Assembly (NCBI GenBank): GCA_964016875.1
Contig: OZ024720.1
Span: 20,200,242-20,264,241, forward strand
DNA: 64,000 nucleotides
Origin: Fallopia convolvulus
Lineage: Eukaryota > Streptophyta > Magnoliopsida > Caryophyllales > Polygonaceae
Reading direction: 5' to 3'
Part shown: one piece after another, positions 23,184-35,289 of the stretch
Position numbering within the stretch: position 1 is the first letter of the stretch
How the letters are laid out: the number at the start of each line of letters is the position of its first letter
The notes under the pieces: generated by a model
Seen by the model: only the letters and a program-made list of their open reading frames with translations
Databases searched by the model: none
Told to the model about the DNA's origin: nothing
Position numbers and translations under genes: made by a program

Positions 23184-25268
23184 TGTAACACCGCCGTTTT
23201 TTCCTCAAAGATATTACCTCCAATGACCTTGGAATTTACACACCGAAGCCACCCAAGGCTTTCACGGTATTCAAGATATAAATAATAATGATAATTCAAT
23301 AAATATTAAAACAAAATTTCCAACTTTCACAATCTTGAATAATCCAAATACTTGCGGAAAAATAAGATAAATAGTCTTGAACAAAGCGGAAGTAAAATTC
23401 TTGAAGGCGGTCCTTATAGACCAAGGATCTCGACCATAAACTAAAAAGTTATTCAAAAGAAACGTGACGTGCAACAACTTCAACAGTTTCAATCTCGAAT
23501 CACCACTCCTTTACTCCCTGATATTTCGTATAGGGACGATTGAGAGTGAACCACCACTTGCCTTGTTTCGAAGGCAAGCGAGAACTATCTTAGACGAGCT
23601 TGAAATCCAACGATTGATTTCCTTTTCCTGATTCATACATAAGATACAAAATAAATTACAAGTAATTTAATTTTTTCAACTTTTCCTCGTAAGTTGAATT
23701 CTTATGACTCGTCTAAGTGTATATTTCTAATAAACTTATCTTATTAACATTAATAAAATCTTTCTTTATTAATGTAGGACCTTTTTAATTTCTTTGCATT
23801 GCATATTGCAGATTCTTTATCTATATGCATACATATTAATTACAATATTTACCCATATGTTATTTCAATAAAAATCATATCATTTTGCAAAGTACATGTT
23901 TTTAAGACATAAAATCAATAATATTCATCATTTCCTTTCTATTTGCAAATTTTATCATAATATATACTTGCTACTTTTCTTTCATAAAAATATTTTAGAC
24001 ATATTTTAAATTAAGATTTAAAAATATTATTTTATTTTAAATACCCTAATTAATAAAAATACATAAAATAGGGTGAATTGGCTAAGAAGACAAGATGTAC
24101 GGGCCGGGTCGGGCCCGCGGGCCTGCTACTTACAACAGCAGCACACTTGCGCGTCTTCGACTTCAGAGGCTTCGTTCTCCTTCGTCTGGAATCGGTTCGA
24201 GGCGTATGAGGTGTTGTTGGAACCGGGACGAGCGTGGCTTTCTACTGTTGGCAAAGGCGATGCCTGGTGTGGTCTGTGGTGGCCGGAAAACACTGTTGAT
24301 TAGGTTGTTCCAGTGAGGACGCTTGGAAACAGAGACTGGTTTTTATGTGGGTTTCTAGATCGGTTTTTGACCAAGTTCTGATTGGAAAGAGAGTGATTTT
24401 GCTTAAGGTTAGGTAGGCAATCGGAAGAGCTATTTATAGGGCCAAGAATGAGCTTCAACGTTCCAAAAACGAGCCCGAAATCACCATTTAAAGCTTTGGA
24501 CACAACCCCTTTGATTTCGCCCATTTATGGGTGATTTATCACGAAATTGGATCGGATTGATTCCCTAATTCATTCCTTTGACTCTTCAATATCCTTTCCT
24601 TCTTAACTCCAACCTCATTCTTATCCATTCTGATTTAATTTGAACGCTTTCAAAGAAAAGCGTTACCTTTGACTTAGAATGACATGGAACGAGATTTCCG
24701 GGCTGATTTTAATTGATTGCCCTCAAATTGATTGAGGAAACTTCTAGAGGGTTAAACAAGGAGCAAGTAGGCTTTTACGGAATCCATTTCCGTTAAGAAA
24801 CGAGATCAAATTTCTCATTTGAAATTCAAGACTCAAGTGGGGAAGAAGACCCCCATTTGTGAATCCATTTTCAAGAAATTAAATAAACAACCCCTCTAGT
24901 TTAAGAAATGAACAAAAAATGCCCTTGATATTAATATTTATCATTAATATCCTTGAAGAAATAAAACTTTTAATTCATAATATTTTTACAATAATTCTCT
25001 TTGTTTTAAAAAAAATATGTTTAAACAATTTTGATATCTTTCTCTTAAAATTCTAGTTTTATTTATTTTATCTTCCTTTAACATATGGGTAAGGTCCATT
25101 ATTATTTTTAATAACCCTTTAGAGGTTAATTGCTTAACTTTCATTTAATAAAATAATTTAGGTAAGCAATATATCATTATTATGAGAATATTGCCACAAT
25201 TTATTTTATTAAACAAAATAAAAAGGAGATTACATAATTGTCCTTCTTGAAAAAAGAGGGTTATTACA
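23184..25268 (-). repeat. 3' LTR of the chromovirus
   Basis: On the plus strand it begins TGTAACACCGCCG and ends GGGTTATTACA. Length 2085 bp. It matches 29835-32853 closely except for a block of about 945 bp that only the other LTR has and a smaller indel near 24260-24300. A minus-strand TATAAATAG box lies near 24430-24440. Confidence 0.9.
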
Positions 25269-25393
25269 ATAATACCCCCTTAAAAATAGTTTCGTCCCCG
25301 AAACTAGGTTCAACTTACTAGATATCCATCTAAGAAAAGGGAGGTTATTACAATAGTGCCCCCTTAAAAATAGTTTCGTCCCTGAAACTAGGT
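25259..25393. repeat. duplicated LTR junction, 84-bp period
   Basis: GGTTATTACAATA followed by CCCCCTTAAAAATAGTTTCG occurs at 25259 and again at 25343. The copy adjoining the LTR spans the LTR end and the purine-rich tract of the minus strand. Confidence 0.8.
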
Positions 25394-28300
25394 AGAGAAC
25401 AATTCTAGAAACCTTCTATGCATATCCTGTTCCGTCTCCCATGTTTCCCAAGTGAAGTCTTCCCCACCGTTCTTGGACCAAAGGATCCTCACTAGTGGTA
25501 CTTCTTTATTACGTAAACTCTTCACTCGCCGTTCCAGCATGCGAACGGGTGTCTCCTCATATGTGCTACTGGGTTGAATCACAATATCATCTTAGTTGGG
25601 AATATGGGATTCATCCGGAATATACTCTCGCAATAGCGATACATGGAAGACATTATGAACTGGATGCGCAGATGGAGGGAGGGCAAGTTGATATGCAAGC
25701 TTGCCAATCCGCCTTAAAATCTCAAACGGTCCAACGTAACGAGGGTTAAGCTTTCCTTGTTTTCCAAAGCGGAAAAAAAACTTTTAGATGGAGACATTCG
25801 GACGAAAACCTTGTGTCCTTCTTCAAACTCAATACCCCTCCGCTTCATATTAGCATAGGATTTTTGTCGACTCTGAGCTGTCAACATTCTCTATCGGATT
25901 AAAGCAATATCGGAAGTAGTCCTCTCCACCAATTCTGGGCCTAGAAGAATCTTATCAGCATTCTCGTCCCAACAAATTTGTGAATGACATTTCCGTCCAT
26001 ATAGAGCCTCAAAAGGAGCCATCTTAATGGTTGAATGCCAAATTTTGTTGTAGGTGAATTCTACCAAACTTAAGCTGGTATCCCAACTAACAAGACAGTC
26101 TAGCACGCAAGCCCTAAGCATATCTGCCAGTGTTTGGATGGTCCTTGCGGATTGTCCATCGGTTTGGGGATGAAAAGCAGTACTGAACCTTAGCTCTGTC
26201 CCCATGGCTTGATGTAGCTCCTTCCAAAATCCTGACATGAATCTTCCATCACGATCAGATACTATTGTCTTCGGAGTACCATGTTAACGAATTATCTCAT
26301 GCACAAAAGTCGTAGCTAACTTTTGGACTCCCCATGTTTTCTTTATTGCTATGAAGTGCGCACTCTTTGTGAGCCTGTCAACGACTACCCAAATAGCATC
26401 CTTCTGTCCTTGAGTCTTAGGAAGGCCCGTCACAAAATCCATAGCAATATCTTCCCATTTCCATTCTGGCACTGGCAATGGTTGCAATTCGCCACCTGGC
26501 CTCTTGTGTTCAATCTTCACCTTCTGGCATACCAAATATTATGCTACAAATTGTGTCACATCATTCTTCATATTTCGCCACCAGAAATTCCGACACAAAT
26601 CTTTGTACATCTTACTCGATCCCGGGTGGATTCAGTATGCTGATGAATGCACTTCTTTCAAAATCAGAAGGCGAATCTCCTCATCGGTTGACACACCAAT
26701 CCGGTCTTGAAACCATAACGATCCATCATCCTGAATGATAAAGCCAGGTGCCTTTCCTTCTTGCACCTTACAGCTTATCTTAACTAGCATGACATCTTCA
26801 ACCTTTTTTTTTCTTTATTTGATCCAGAAGGGTAGCATGAATATCCAACATATTCATACTAACACGTTGACGTCTAAACCATACCTCAATCTCGCACGGG
26901 ATCAATTCCCGTTGCAGCATTGGTTGAGCGGTGAGCGCTGCCACCATGGATTCCTGAGAGGTTTTACGACTCAGTGCGTGAGCTACAACATTAGCCTTAC
27001 CTGGATGGTAAAGAAATTCGATGTCATAGTCTTTGAGTAGTTCTAACCATCTTCACTACCTCATGTTCAACTCCTTCTGAGTGAAAACATACTTCAAACT
27101 CTTATGGTCAGTAAAAATCTGACACTTCACACCATATAGATAGTGACGCCAAATCTTCAAAGCAAACACAACTGCAGCTGACTCCAAGTCATTAGTCGGA
27201 TAGTTCACCCCATATGTCTTCAGTTGACGAGATACATATGCAATAACCTTCCAATATTGCATGAGAATGCATCCTAAACCTTGTTTAGATGCATCATTGT
27301 ATATTACATACCCATCCAGCCCATCGGGTAGAGTCAATAATCGGAAAACTAGTCAAACGCCTTTTAAGTTCTTGAAAGCTTGCCTCGCTTTTCTCATTCC
27401 ACATAAACTTCTTGTGACCGTTACGGAGCAAACTAGTCATAGTAAGAGCGATCTTTGAAAATCTTCCACAAATCACCTATAGTATCCTGCAAGACCAAGA
27501 AAGCTACGAACTTCTTTCACATTCTGAGGTTGCATCCAATCTACAATTGCTTGGATTTTCTGAGGGTCTATCATTACCCCTTCTTGGTTGATAACATGGC
27601 CTAGAAATGCAACTTCTTTCAGCCAAAAATCACTCTTCGACATCTTAGCATACAACTCGTCTTGCCTAAGGATCTGTAGAATGATCCCGAGGTGTTCTTC
27701 ATGAGTTGCTTCACTAGGTGAATAGATAAGAATGTCCTCGATGAAGACCACTACAAATTTGTCGAGATACCCTCGAAAACATCGATGCATCAAATTCATG
27801 AACACTACTTGGGTGTTTGTAAGGCCAAAAGGCATGACCACAAACTCATAATGTCCATACCGTGTGCGGAATGCCGTCTTAGGGATGTCCTTCTCACGAA
27901 TTCGAAGTTGGTGATATCCTGACCTCAAACCGATCTTGGAGAATACCCTTGCTCCTCGCAATTGGTCTAAAAGATCGTCAATCCTTGGCAATGGATACTT
28001 GTTTTTGATGGAGACCTTGTTCAATTCTCGGTAGTCAATGCAGAGTCTGAAGGTTCCATCTTTCTTCTTTACAAACAGAACTGGCGCTCCCCAAGGTGAA
28101 GCACTTGGTCTGATGTACCTTTTTTTCTAGCAATACTTCTAATTGCTCCTTCAATTCCTTCATTTCCAATGGGGCCATTCTGTAGGGTGTCTTGGAAATA
28201 GTTCTAGTCCATGGTTCTAGCTCAATGGTGAACTCTACTTCACGATGAGGTGGTAATCATGGAATCTCTTTTGGAAATGCATCGGCAAACTCTCTAGGAA

Positions 28301-28650
28301 CGAGGATCTCTTATAGTTTTACATCTTTCTTTTCAATCGTTCCCATAAAAAAAAAATCATGTGCACCCTTGTTGGAGCATCTTCATTGCCTTCATAGCAT
28401 TAACCATTTTCCCGTTCTTAGCTTTCGTTGCCCCTTGAACTTGTAATCATATCTGCCTCCTATTCTGATGATTAGGGTTCTTGTGTTGAAATCTATCTCA
28501 ACTCCATAACGAGTTAACCAGTCCATCCCCAAGATTATATCATATGGGGCCATAGTTATACAGATAAGGTCAGCATCACACTTTGTCCCTTAAATGGTGA
28601 TCAAAAGAATCGGTGATTTTCTTGGTACACACAATCTTCTCCACATTAGG
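25388..28650 (-). pseudogene. chromovirus pol, broken
   Basis: Reading from 28650 downwards: a protease tail (PYDIILGMDWLTRYGVEID); reverse transcriptase with PYRMAPLEMKELK, FSKIGLRSGYHQL, then MPFGLTNT and VFIEDILIYS; RNase H with YNDASKQGLGCIL and TDHKSLKY; integrase zinc region HSSAY then an MKNDVTQFVA segment; integrase core MDFVTGLPKTQGQKDAIW and HPQTDGQSARTIQTL; and a tail with VPLVRILWSKNGGEDFTWE like a chromodomain. Normal members have FSKIDL, FIDD and DGQSERT, so the motif A Asp is Gly, one motif C Asp is Glu, and the integrase Glu is Ala. One zinc-binding Cys is Tyr. Stops and frameshifts split the frame at several places. It cannot be active. Confidence 0.9.
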
Positions 28651-28959
28651 AAGATTCACAACGAAAGGCTAAACGAAACTATGTTCGTGTTACGAGTGTT
28701 GATCCTTTGAACATTCATAAACTAAACTCTATCCATTGAGACATTTGATCACCAAATTATAATCTCATAACATAAAATCTAAATTCTTTATTCATAAAGG
28801 TAGAATTGTTTAACATTTTATCATAAATGAGTTCAACATGACTCGAAGATGACACAACTCCAATAACAGCAAAGCAAACCAACATAGTTCGATGAAACTA
28901 AACCAAATATGACTCAAGACATAGCTAAGGCAAAACTCGAAATACTAATGAACGACACC

Positions 28960-29619
28960 CTATGGTTTAGGTTGGCGGAACGCCTTCCTATACTTAGCAG
29001 CGGGCATCGTATTCTTCTTCCTTGGCGCTCCCAAGCGATAGCAATACATATCCAAGAACACGGGATCAAACCTCCTAGGGTCCTTGACTGTCCCGTTTTT
29101 CTCCAACAACTCCAAAGCCTGTTGGATCTTGCGACGCAGTATTGCCGCACCGGCGCGTCCTCCTTCAAGACGACTCTCATGATGGTTGATCACCACTTCA
29201 TGACGAGCCAGCATCGCGTACCAAGACTCCATATGGTCACCCAGTAGGATGTTGTCAACCCATAAATTCATAGGCCTAAAGTCACCAACAGCTACACAAG
29301 CTTCCCATGGATGATACTCGTATCGGTTCTCTCCTTGGTCATCAGCGGCTTTCTCCTGAGGATGGTACTCCTCGGTAGCTTGGACATTAGCGGGTGGTGT
29401 GTTGGGAGTGTACTCCATCTCCAGCTCCTCTTCCTTAGGTTCCTCCTCTTGCCCCAAGGGTTCCACATGAGTTGGTGGAGACACAACTTCCACGGAGGCG
29501 GCTTCGCCTTCGTCGAGGAATTCCTTAGTGGTTAGCAAATCCTCAGTTTGGATGGAAGGTGGAGGGCTAGCTTCCTGGACAGGTCGTAAGGCTTTGGCTT
29601 GACTCCTAGTGAACACCAT
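28960..29619 (-). pseudogene. chromovirus gag, shortened
   Basis: Starts MVFTRSQAKALRPVQEA, then an acidic proline-rich stretch (EEEPKEEELEMEYTP), then a helical part with MLARHEVVINHHESRL. It stops before any CCHC knuckle. Gag proteins of this clade usually extend further and carry the knuckle, so the 3' part appears to have been deleted. The region 28650-28960 contains no readable continuation. Confidence 0.6.
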
Positions 29620-29818
29620 TATCTGCCAAATAGACAAGGTAAAGCATGGTCAATAACTTATAGAACAATCCATAATTCTATAGTCATAGAGTGGGAATAT
29701 GAAGTCATTGAAGAATAAAAGATGAAAACAACTATTTCTTTCAAGCATGGTTTTCAATCTAAAAGAAAACAGATATTTTTCGAAAACAAGTATGAAGACT
29801 TGGTTTTTAAAACTTTTA

Positions 29819-29832
29819 GCTCTGAAACCATA
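29819..29832 (-). other. primer-binding site (tRNA-Met type)
   Basis: Minus-strand TATGGTTTCAGAGC directly inside the 5' LTR. The common form is TGGTATCAGAGC, so one base differs. Confidence 0.8.
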
Positions 29833-29834
29833 AT

Positions 29835-32800
29835 TGTAACACCCCCGTTTTTCCCTCGGAGATATTACCGCCAGTGACCTCGGAATTTACACACCGAAGC
29901 CACCCAAGGTTTTCACGGTATTCAAGATATAAATAATAATGATAATTCAATATATATTAAAAAAAAATTCCAACTTTCACAATCTTGAATAATCCAAATA
30001 CTTGCGAAAAAATAAGATAAATAGTCTTGAACAAAGCGGAAGTAAAATTCTTGAAGGCGGTCCTTAAAAACCAAGGATCTCGACCTTAAACTAAAAAGTT
30101 ATTCAAAAGAAACGTGACGTGCAACAACTTCAAAAACTTCAATCTCGAATCACCACTCCTTTACTCCCTGATGTTCAGTATAGGGACGGTTGACACCAGC
30201 CGACCATGCAAAAGAAATAAAGCGGTCGGTCAGTCTAATGAAAGACTACGCAAGTGGAATTTTATGTGACGTTCTTGTGATCTTAGTTGCATTATGACCA
30301 TCAGACTCCGAATGAAAGCCAGTCGATGACATAACCCAAATAATCTCACGGAAAGGGAAATATGATGAAAAGATTAGGACACCACAAAACTATGGTTCCT
30401 TAAGAATGAGAAAGGTTATGTTGGGAACTTTAATTATCAACCAATATTTTGAAAAGCCTCCGTTGACTTATCAAACCTACAACCAACCTCATCGAATGCG
30501 TGCTGTCCGAAATCAGATTGGAAAATAGATTAATCAAAGCCGGGAGCCAGAGTGGTTTTCCAAGTTGTAGTCACCACCCTGAACACATTTTAATGGGTAT
30601 GCACTAGCACTTATCTTATTTAATTACAAATCATTGCATTCAAGTTGGTAGCTTTTAGGATGGCAACGCGATATGCCATAAGATATAGAATCCCACAAAG
30701 GGCGGAACGGGTTCCTATGTCCCGTTTCAAGGCACTAGCTAGGTGTCAAACACTCCTCAAAACGGTTGAGTGAGCATGGTCATGAACAGCATTGGGGTCT
30801 AGGTCCATCCTAATACAAAATATTATAAAGAGGTGTTCAGGGGTTAGTGAACCCCCACCCCAAATTCTACACTAGTCCAAAACAACGAATCTCAAAATGA
30901 GACCGTGAAACAAACAGGTGCACAAACATTGCAACCTAAGTATAAGTTCTAGCGCATAATAGTAATAATAACAATAGGCTACCATGGGGTCATTATTTCT
31001 ATGCATAATAAACCCTAATTCCTTTTTACATTTCAACATGGTCATTATCTCTATAATAACCTAAGTTCATTTTATTCAAACAAGCGTTCCCAACACAACA
31101 TGCAAACATGAATAAAAGTATTCATGATTTAAAAAAAAAATGAGAGCGAACCACCATTTTCCTTGTTTCGAAGGCGAGCGAGAACTATCTTAGACGAGCT
31201 TGCAATCCAACGATTGATTTCCTTTTCCTGATTCATACATAAGATACAAAATAAATTATAAGTAATTTATTTTGTTCAACTTTTCCTCGTAAGTTAAATT
31301 CTTATGACTCGTCTAAGTTTATATTTCTAATAAACTTATCTTATTAACATTAATAAAATCTTTCTTTATTAATGTAGGACTTTTTTAATTTCTTTGCATT
31401 GCATATTGTAGATTCTTTATCTTTATGCATACATATTAATTACAATATTTACCCATATGTTATTTCAATAAAAATCATATCATTTTGCAAAGTACATGTT
31501 TTTAAGACATAAAATCAATAATATTCATCATTTCCTTTCTATTTGCAAAGTTTATCAAAATATATACTAGCTACTTTTCTTTCATAAGAATATCATAAAA
31601 ATATTTTAAACATATTTTAAATTAAGATTTAAAAATATTTACTTTATTTTAAATACACTAATTAATAAAAATACATAAAATAGGGTGAATTGGCTAAGAA
31701 GACAAGTTGTACGGGCCGGGTCGGGCCCGCGGGCCTACTACTTACAGCAGCAGCACACTTGCGCGTCTTCGACTTCAGAGGCTTCGTTCTCCTTCGTCTG
31801 GAATCGGTTCGAGGCGTGTGAGGTGTTGTTGGAACCGGGACGAGCGTGGCTTTCTACTGTTGGCAGAGGCGGCGCCGTTGAATAGGCTGTTTCGGTGAGG
31901 ACGCTTGAAAACAAAGACTGGTTTTTATGTGGGTTTCTAGATCGGTTTTTGACCAAGTTCCGATTGAAAAGGGAGTGATTTTGCTTAAGGTTAGGTAGGC
32001 AATCGGAAGAGCTATTTATAGGGACAAGAATGAGCTTCGACGCTCCAAGAACGAGCCCGAAATCACCATTTAAAGCTTTGTACACAATCCTTTTGATTTC
32101 CCCCATTTATGGGTGATTTATCACGAAATTGGATCGGATTGATCCCTAATTCATTCCTTTGACTCTTCAATATCCTTTCCTTCTTAACTCCAACCTCATT
32201 CTTATCCATTCCGATTTAATTTGAACGATTTCAAAGAAAAACGTTACCTTTGACCTAGAACGACATGGAACGAGATTTCCGGGCTGATTTTAATTGATTG
32301 CCCCCAAATTGATTGAGGAAACTTGTAGAGGGTTAAACAAGGAGCAAGTAGGCTTTTACGGAATCCATTTCCGTTAAGAAACGAGATCAAATTTTTCATT
32401 TGAAATTCAAGACTCAAGTGGGGAAGAAGTCCCCCCCATTTGTAAATCCATTTTCAAGAAATTAAATAAACAACCCCTCTAATTTAAGAAATGAACAAAA
32501 AATGCCCTTGATATTAATATTTCTCATTAATATCTTTTGAAGAAATAAAACTTTTAATTCATAATATGTTTACAATAATTCTCTTTGTTTACAAAAAAAA
32601 TATGTTTAAACAATTTTGATATCTTTCTCTTAAAATTCTAGTTTTATTTATTTTATCTTCCTGTAACATATAGGTAAGGTCCATTAATATTTTTAATAAC
32701 CCTTTAGAGGTTAGTTGCTTAACTTTCATTTAATAAAATAATTTAGGTAAGCAATATATCATTATTATGAGAATATTACCACAATTTATTTTATTAAACA

Positions 32801-32853
32801 AAATAAAAAGGAAATTACATAATTGACCTTCTTGAAAAAAGAGGGTTATTACA
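29835..32853 (-). repeat. 5' LTR of the chromovirus
   Basis: Plus-strand ends TGTAACACCCCCG and GGGTTATTACA. At 3019 bp it is about 0.93 kb longer than its partner because of the block at about 30193-31139. A minus-strand TATAAATAG box lies at about 32012-32021. Confidence 0.9.
30193..31139. repeat. block present in only one LTR
   Basis: This block separates sequences that are adjacent in the 3' LTR (after GGGACGATTGA). It starts CACCAGCCGACC and ends with a run of ten A. TGA occurs at both junctions. It is either an insertion with an A-tail or original LTR sequence deleted from the other LTR through the TGA microhomology. Confidence 0.7.
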
Positions 32854-33005
32854 AAATATCTACTAGTACCAAATTAGTCACCCATTGATCTTTCCAAAAT
32901 CTAATGGTTTTTCCATCACCTATTTGCTAAATAAATCCTTTTTGGAATTCTATTTTTAACATGATTAATTTTTTCCATTGCTATGAAGCATTTCGGGGAT
33001 GTGAA
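32854..33005 (-). pseudogene. LINE fragment between chromovirus and Helitron
   Basis: GATCTTTCCAAAATCTAATG and the following bases match TATCTTTCCAGAATCGGACG near 9660 of the intact LINE, continuing the piece at 22745-23183. Confidence 0.7.
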
Positions 33006-33808
33006 TCTTCTATATATATATAAAAGCAATAAGGTTTGGGGCCACCATATTGCGCCACCTCAACTTTTGACACATGACATCCCATTATTAATCCACAAAG
33101 GATTTTGGCACATGGCATTTAATCCTTGATCCATATGTTATATATTAATCATTCTTTTCACTTCATATTCCACGTGATAATTTTTTTCTACTTAATTAAA
33201 TTTATTTTATTTTTCAAATTTATATAATATTTTTATTTTTGGTAGGAGATAATATCTTAACTAAAAAAGTTAACTAATGGTTGGATTTTTTTCCTTATAA
33301 GCAAATAAAATATATATATATATATATGTTCAATCTTTTTAACATTTTAGTTGTTTCCTTCTCTCTCTTAAGTTTTGATAGCATCAAAACGTAACGTACA
33401 TGAGAATTAATAAAAACAAATATAGATAATATAATAATCAATTTTATCTAATCGTTACTTTATCGAGCCATTAGAACGATTTTGGCCCTATTATAAATTA
33501 AATTGGTTATATTTTAACTATTTACAATAAATAAAGTATCTTTATTTTTCTTATTAAATTAATTTTTAATTTAAAAATCTCATCTTTTCCATATTTTCAA
33601 AATATATCTTTTTTGCTTTATTTTCTTCATATTTTATCTCTTTCTTTTAAATGAAAACTTATCTACCCTAATACATTATAAAGTAGAACACAAGGCTGTT
33701 GTAAAATTTGTGCCACGTGGCATTTATGAATAAATTAATGTGAAATTATATTTTAATAAATTTTTAACAACTTATAGTATTCTTGCTATATATACTAAAT
33801 AGATAACA

Positions 33809-34097
33809 GAGTTTGGTTCAAATGAAACAAACTCTTATCCTAAAACGTGAAACAAATGCACTTTTCCTAGTTAGTAGTGCACTTTTCATACAAAAGTGCA
33901 TTGAAAAATACAAAAAGTGCACTACGAAAAAGTGCACTACAAAAAATATGAAAAGTGCACTAAAAAGTACGAAAAGTGCAAATGCGAAAAAGTGCACTAT
34001 GAAGTAGGAAAAGTGCACTATTAACTACAAAAAGTGCATTCGTTTCAGGATAAGAGTTTGTTTTAGGATAAGAGCTTGTTTTATTTGAACCAAACTC
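33809..34097. mobile_element. Mutator-type MITE with AGTGCACT array
   Basis: Terminal inverted repeats of more than 35 bp start with GAGTTTGGTTCAAATGAAAC. The flanks are the perfect 10-bp duplication ATAGATAACA (33799-33808 and 34098-34107); 9-10 bp is the Mutator size. The interior holds about ten units of AAAAGTGCACT with short spacers, each containing the palindrome AGTGCACT. The ORFs read through it on both strands are artefacts of the repeat. Confidence 0.88.
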
Positions 34098-34930
34098 ATA
34101 GATAACATGTTTATATAATTTTTTATGTATATAATTTTCTATCTATGAACTATGTATTAGTTTACTACAATGGATAACATATTTATATAATTTTTATATA
34201 CATAAATTCTTATGAGATGATATTTTCCATATTAATTTAATGTTTTGATCTCTTAACAAGATTTAGGGTCTTAATCTATTTTTGTTTATCTTTTAACAAG
34301 GCTTGAACTCCAAGTATAAAATTTATTATATAATGATATAATTTTAAATAATATATTTTTTATGTTGATATATTTTTATTTTGATAAAAAAGATATAATT
34401 TTATGTTGATGACTTGTGACTAATGACTAAGATTATATGTAAATGTCAAAACAAATTCGAATTCTAATTTAAATTAATAAAATTAGATTTTCTTTATCTT
34501 TTTATGCATTTATATTTCTTAAATCAAAGTTTGATAAAAAAAAATTAGAAAAATTTACAAATCTTGATGAATACTTTCTTAAATTGAATTTTGATAAAAA
34601 TTTACATTACATTTTTCTTAATTTCCTTTTTATTTTATTTATGTAAATATAGAGCCCCACCTTACATTTAATTTTTTTTTTATTCCTATGTTTTTTTGTA
34701 ATTTAATAGGGATGATAGGTTGATTAATACAAATATTTTAATAATTTCAATCTAAATTTGGTCAAGATCTCCAAAAATAATGGAAAATATTTAAAAATAT
34801 ATTCAATTAAAATATGGAGTACAATCTAAAAAATAAATTTGTCTATTGAATAATTTATTATGATTTTATATAAATATATTTAGTATTTTAAATTAATATT
34901 GTAGAATTGTATGGTTTTTTAGTAAAATTA

Positions 34931-34949
34931 TCCCGTGAATAGCACGGGA
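34931..34949 (+). other. Helitron 3' hairpin
   Basis: TCCCGTG, loop AATAG, CACGGGA, then ACTTTAACTAG and T. This is the terminator-like structure at the 3' end of plant Helitrons. Confidence 0.88.
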
Positions 34950-34959
34950 CTTTAACTAG

Positions 34960-35248
34960 TTTATGATATATTGTCAAGAAAAATGAGCAATGTAAATTAT
35001 TTTTATCTTAATAATCTATGTTTATTCTCAATTTTAAACTTAGTAGTCTAGATTTAATTTGTTTATTTGATTTTTAAAAACAAAATAATTTTATACATAT
35101 TACGGACAATAAATTACTTACATTAAATTTTATATTATATTTGTATTCGTTTATATCTTTTTATAAAATATCTAAAAAATGTCGAGTCATAGTCGTACAG
35201 GCAACGACGAGGACAACTAGTACTTTAATAAGTTCGTGTTCTTTAGAT
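34960..35248. other. remaining old LINE 5' sequence or older DNA
   Basis: Lies between the Helitron and the right target duplication, so it should belong to the old LINE. I see no LINE similarity in it. Confidence 0.4.
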
Positions 35249-35264
35249 TTAATCCACAGACTTT
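35249..35264. repeat. old LINE target-site duplication, right
   Basis: TTAATCCACAGACTTT, the partner of 18040-18055. The copia protease remnant begins directly after it. Confidence 0.85.
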
Positions 35265-35289
35265 GACAAACGTTATCGTGCACAAAAAA

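Larger units (their letters stand above)
23184..32853 (-). mobile_element. Tekay-type chromovirus (Ty3), inactive
   Basis: A minus-strand LTR retrotransposon with both LTRs, a tRNA-Met-type primer-binding site, a shortened gag, and a pol region with protease, reverse transcriptase, RNase H, integrase and a C-terminal chromodomain-like segment. Flanking bases AAATG and AAATA (23179-23183, 32854-32858) are a near-perfect 5-bp duplication. The internal region is only 4.6 kb. The gene order and the chromodomain-like tail point to the Tekay (Del) clade. It has interrupted the old LINE. Confidence 0.92.
33006..34959 (+). mobile_element. non-autonomous Helitron
   Basis: The 5' end is TCTTCTATATATATATAAAA after an A. 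The 3' end is a 7-bp stem hairpin, TCCCGTG-AATAG-CACGGGA at 34931-34949, followed within 10 bp by CTAG and a T. These are the Helitron hallmarks (5' TC, 3' hairpin plus CTRR, insertion between A and T, no duplication). The element has no RepHel ORF and is very AT-rich. It contains a Mutator-type MITE at 33809-34097. A second copy of its 5' end lies at 44060-44443. Confidence 0.85.
18056..35248 (-). mobile_element. old LINE remnant holding nested insertions
   Basis: A minus-strand LINE, broken into pieces. Its 3' end is at 18056 (T-run, then 3' UTR) and its outer duplication, TTAATCCACAGACTTT, recurs at 35249. Recognisable pieces are the RNase H end and linker (about 18090-18877), the zinc-binding region (22745-23183) and the segment next to it (32854-33005). 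The pieces align in order with the intact LINE at 8337-14456. The gaps are filled by a solo LTR (itself holding another), a chromovirus and a Helitron. The 5' end is truncated within or after the linker upstream of the zinc-binding region. Confidence 0.8.

Noticed and set aside
24073..24524. ORFs of 60-76 codons on both strands (24073-24303, 24300-24524) and their twins near 31685-32106
   Set aside because: They lie in the two LTRs of the chromovirus and are repeated because the LTRs are. No protein features.
33813..34018. ORFs on both strands (KCTTKKCTTKN and similar)
   Set aside because: They are translations of the AAAAGTGCACT array in the MITE.
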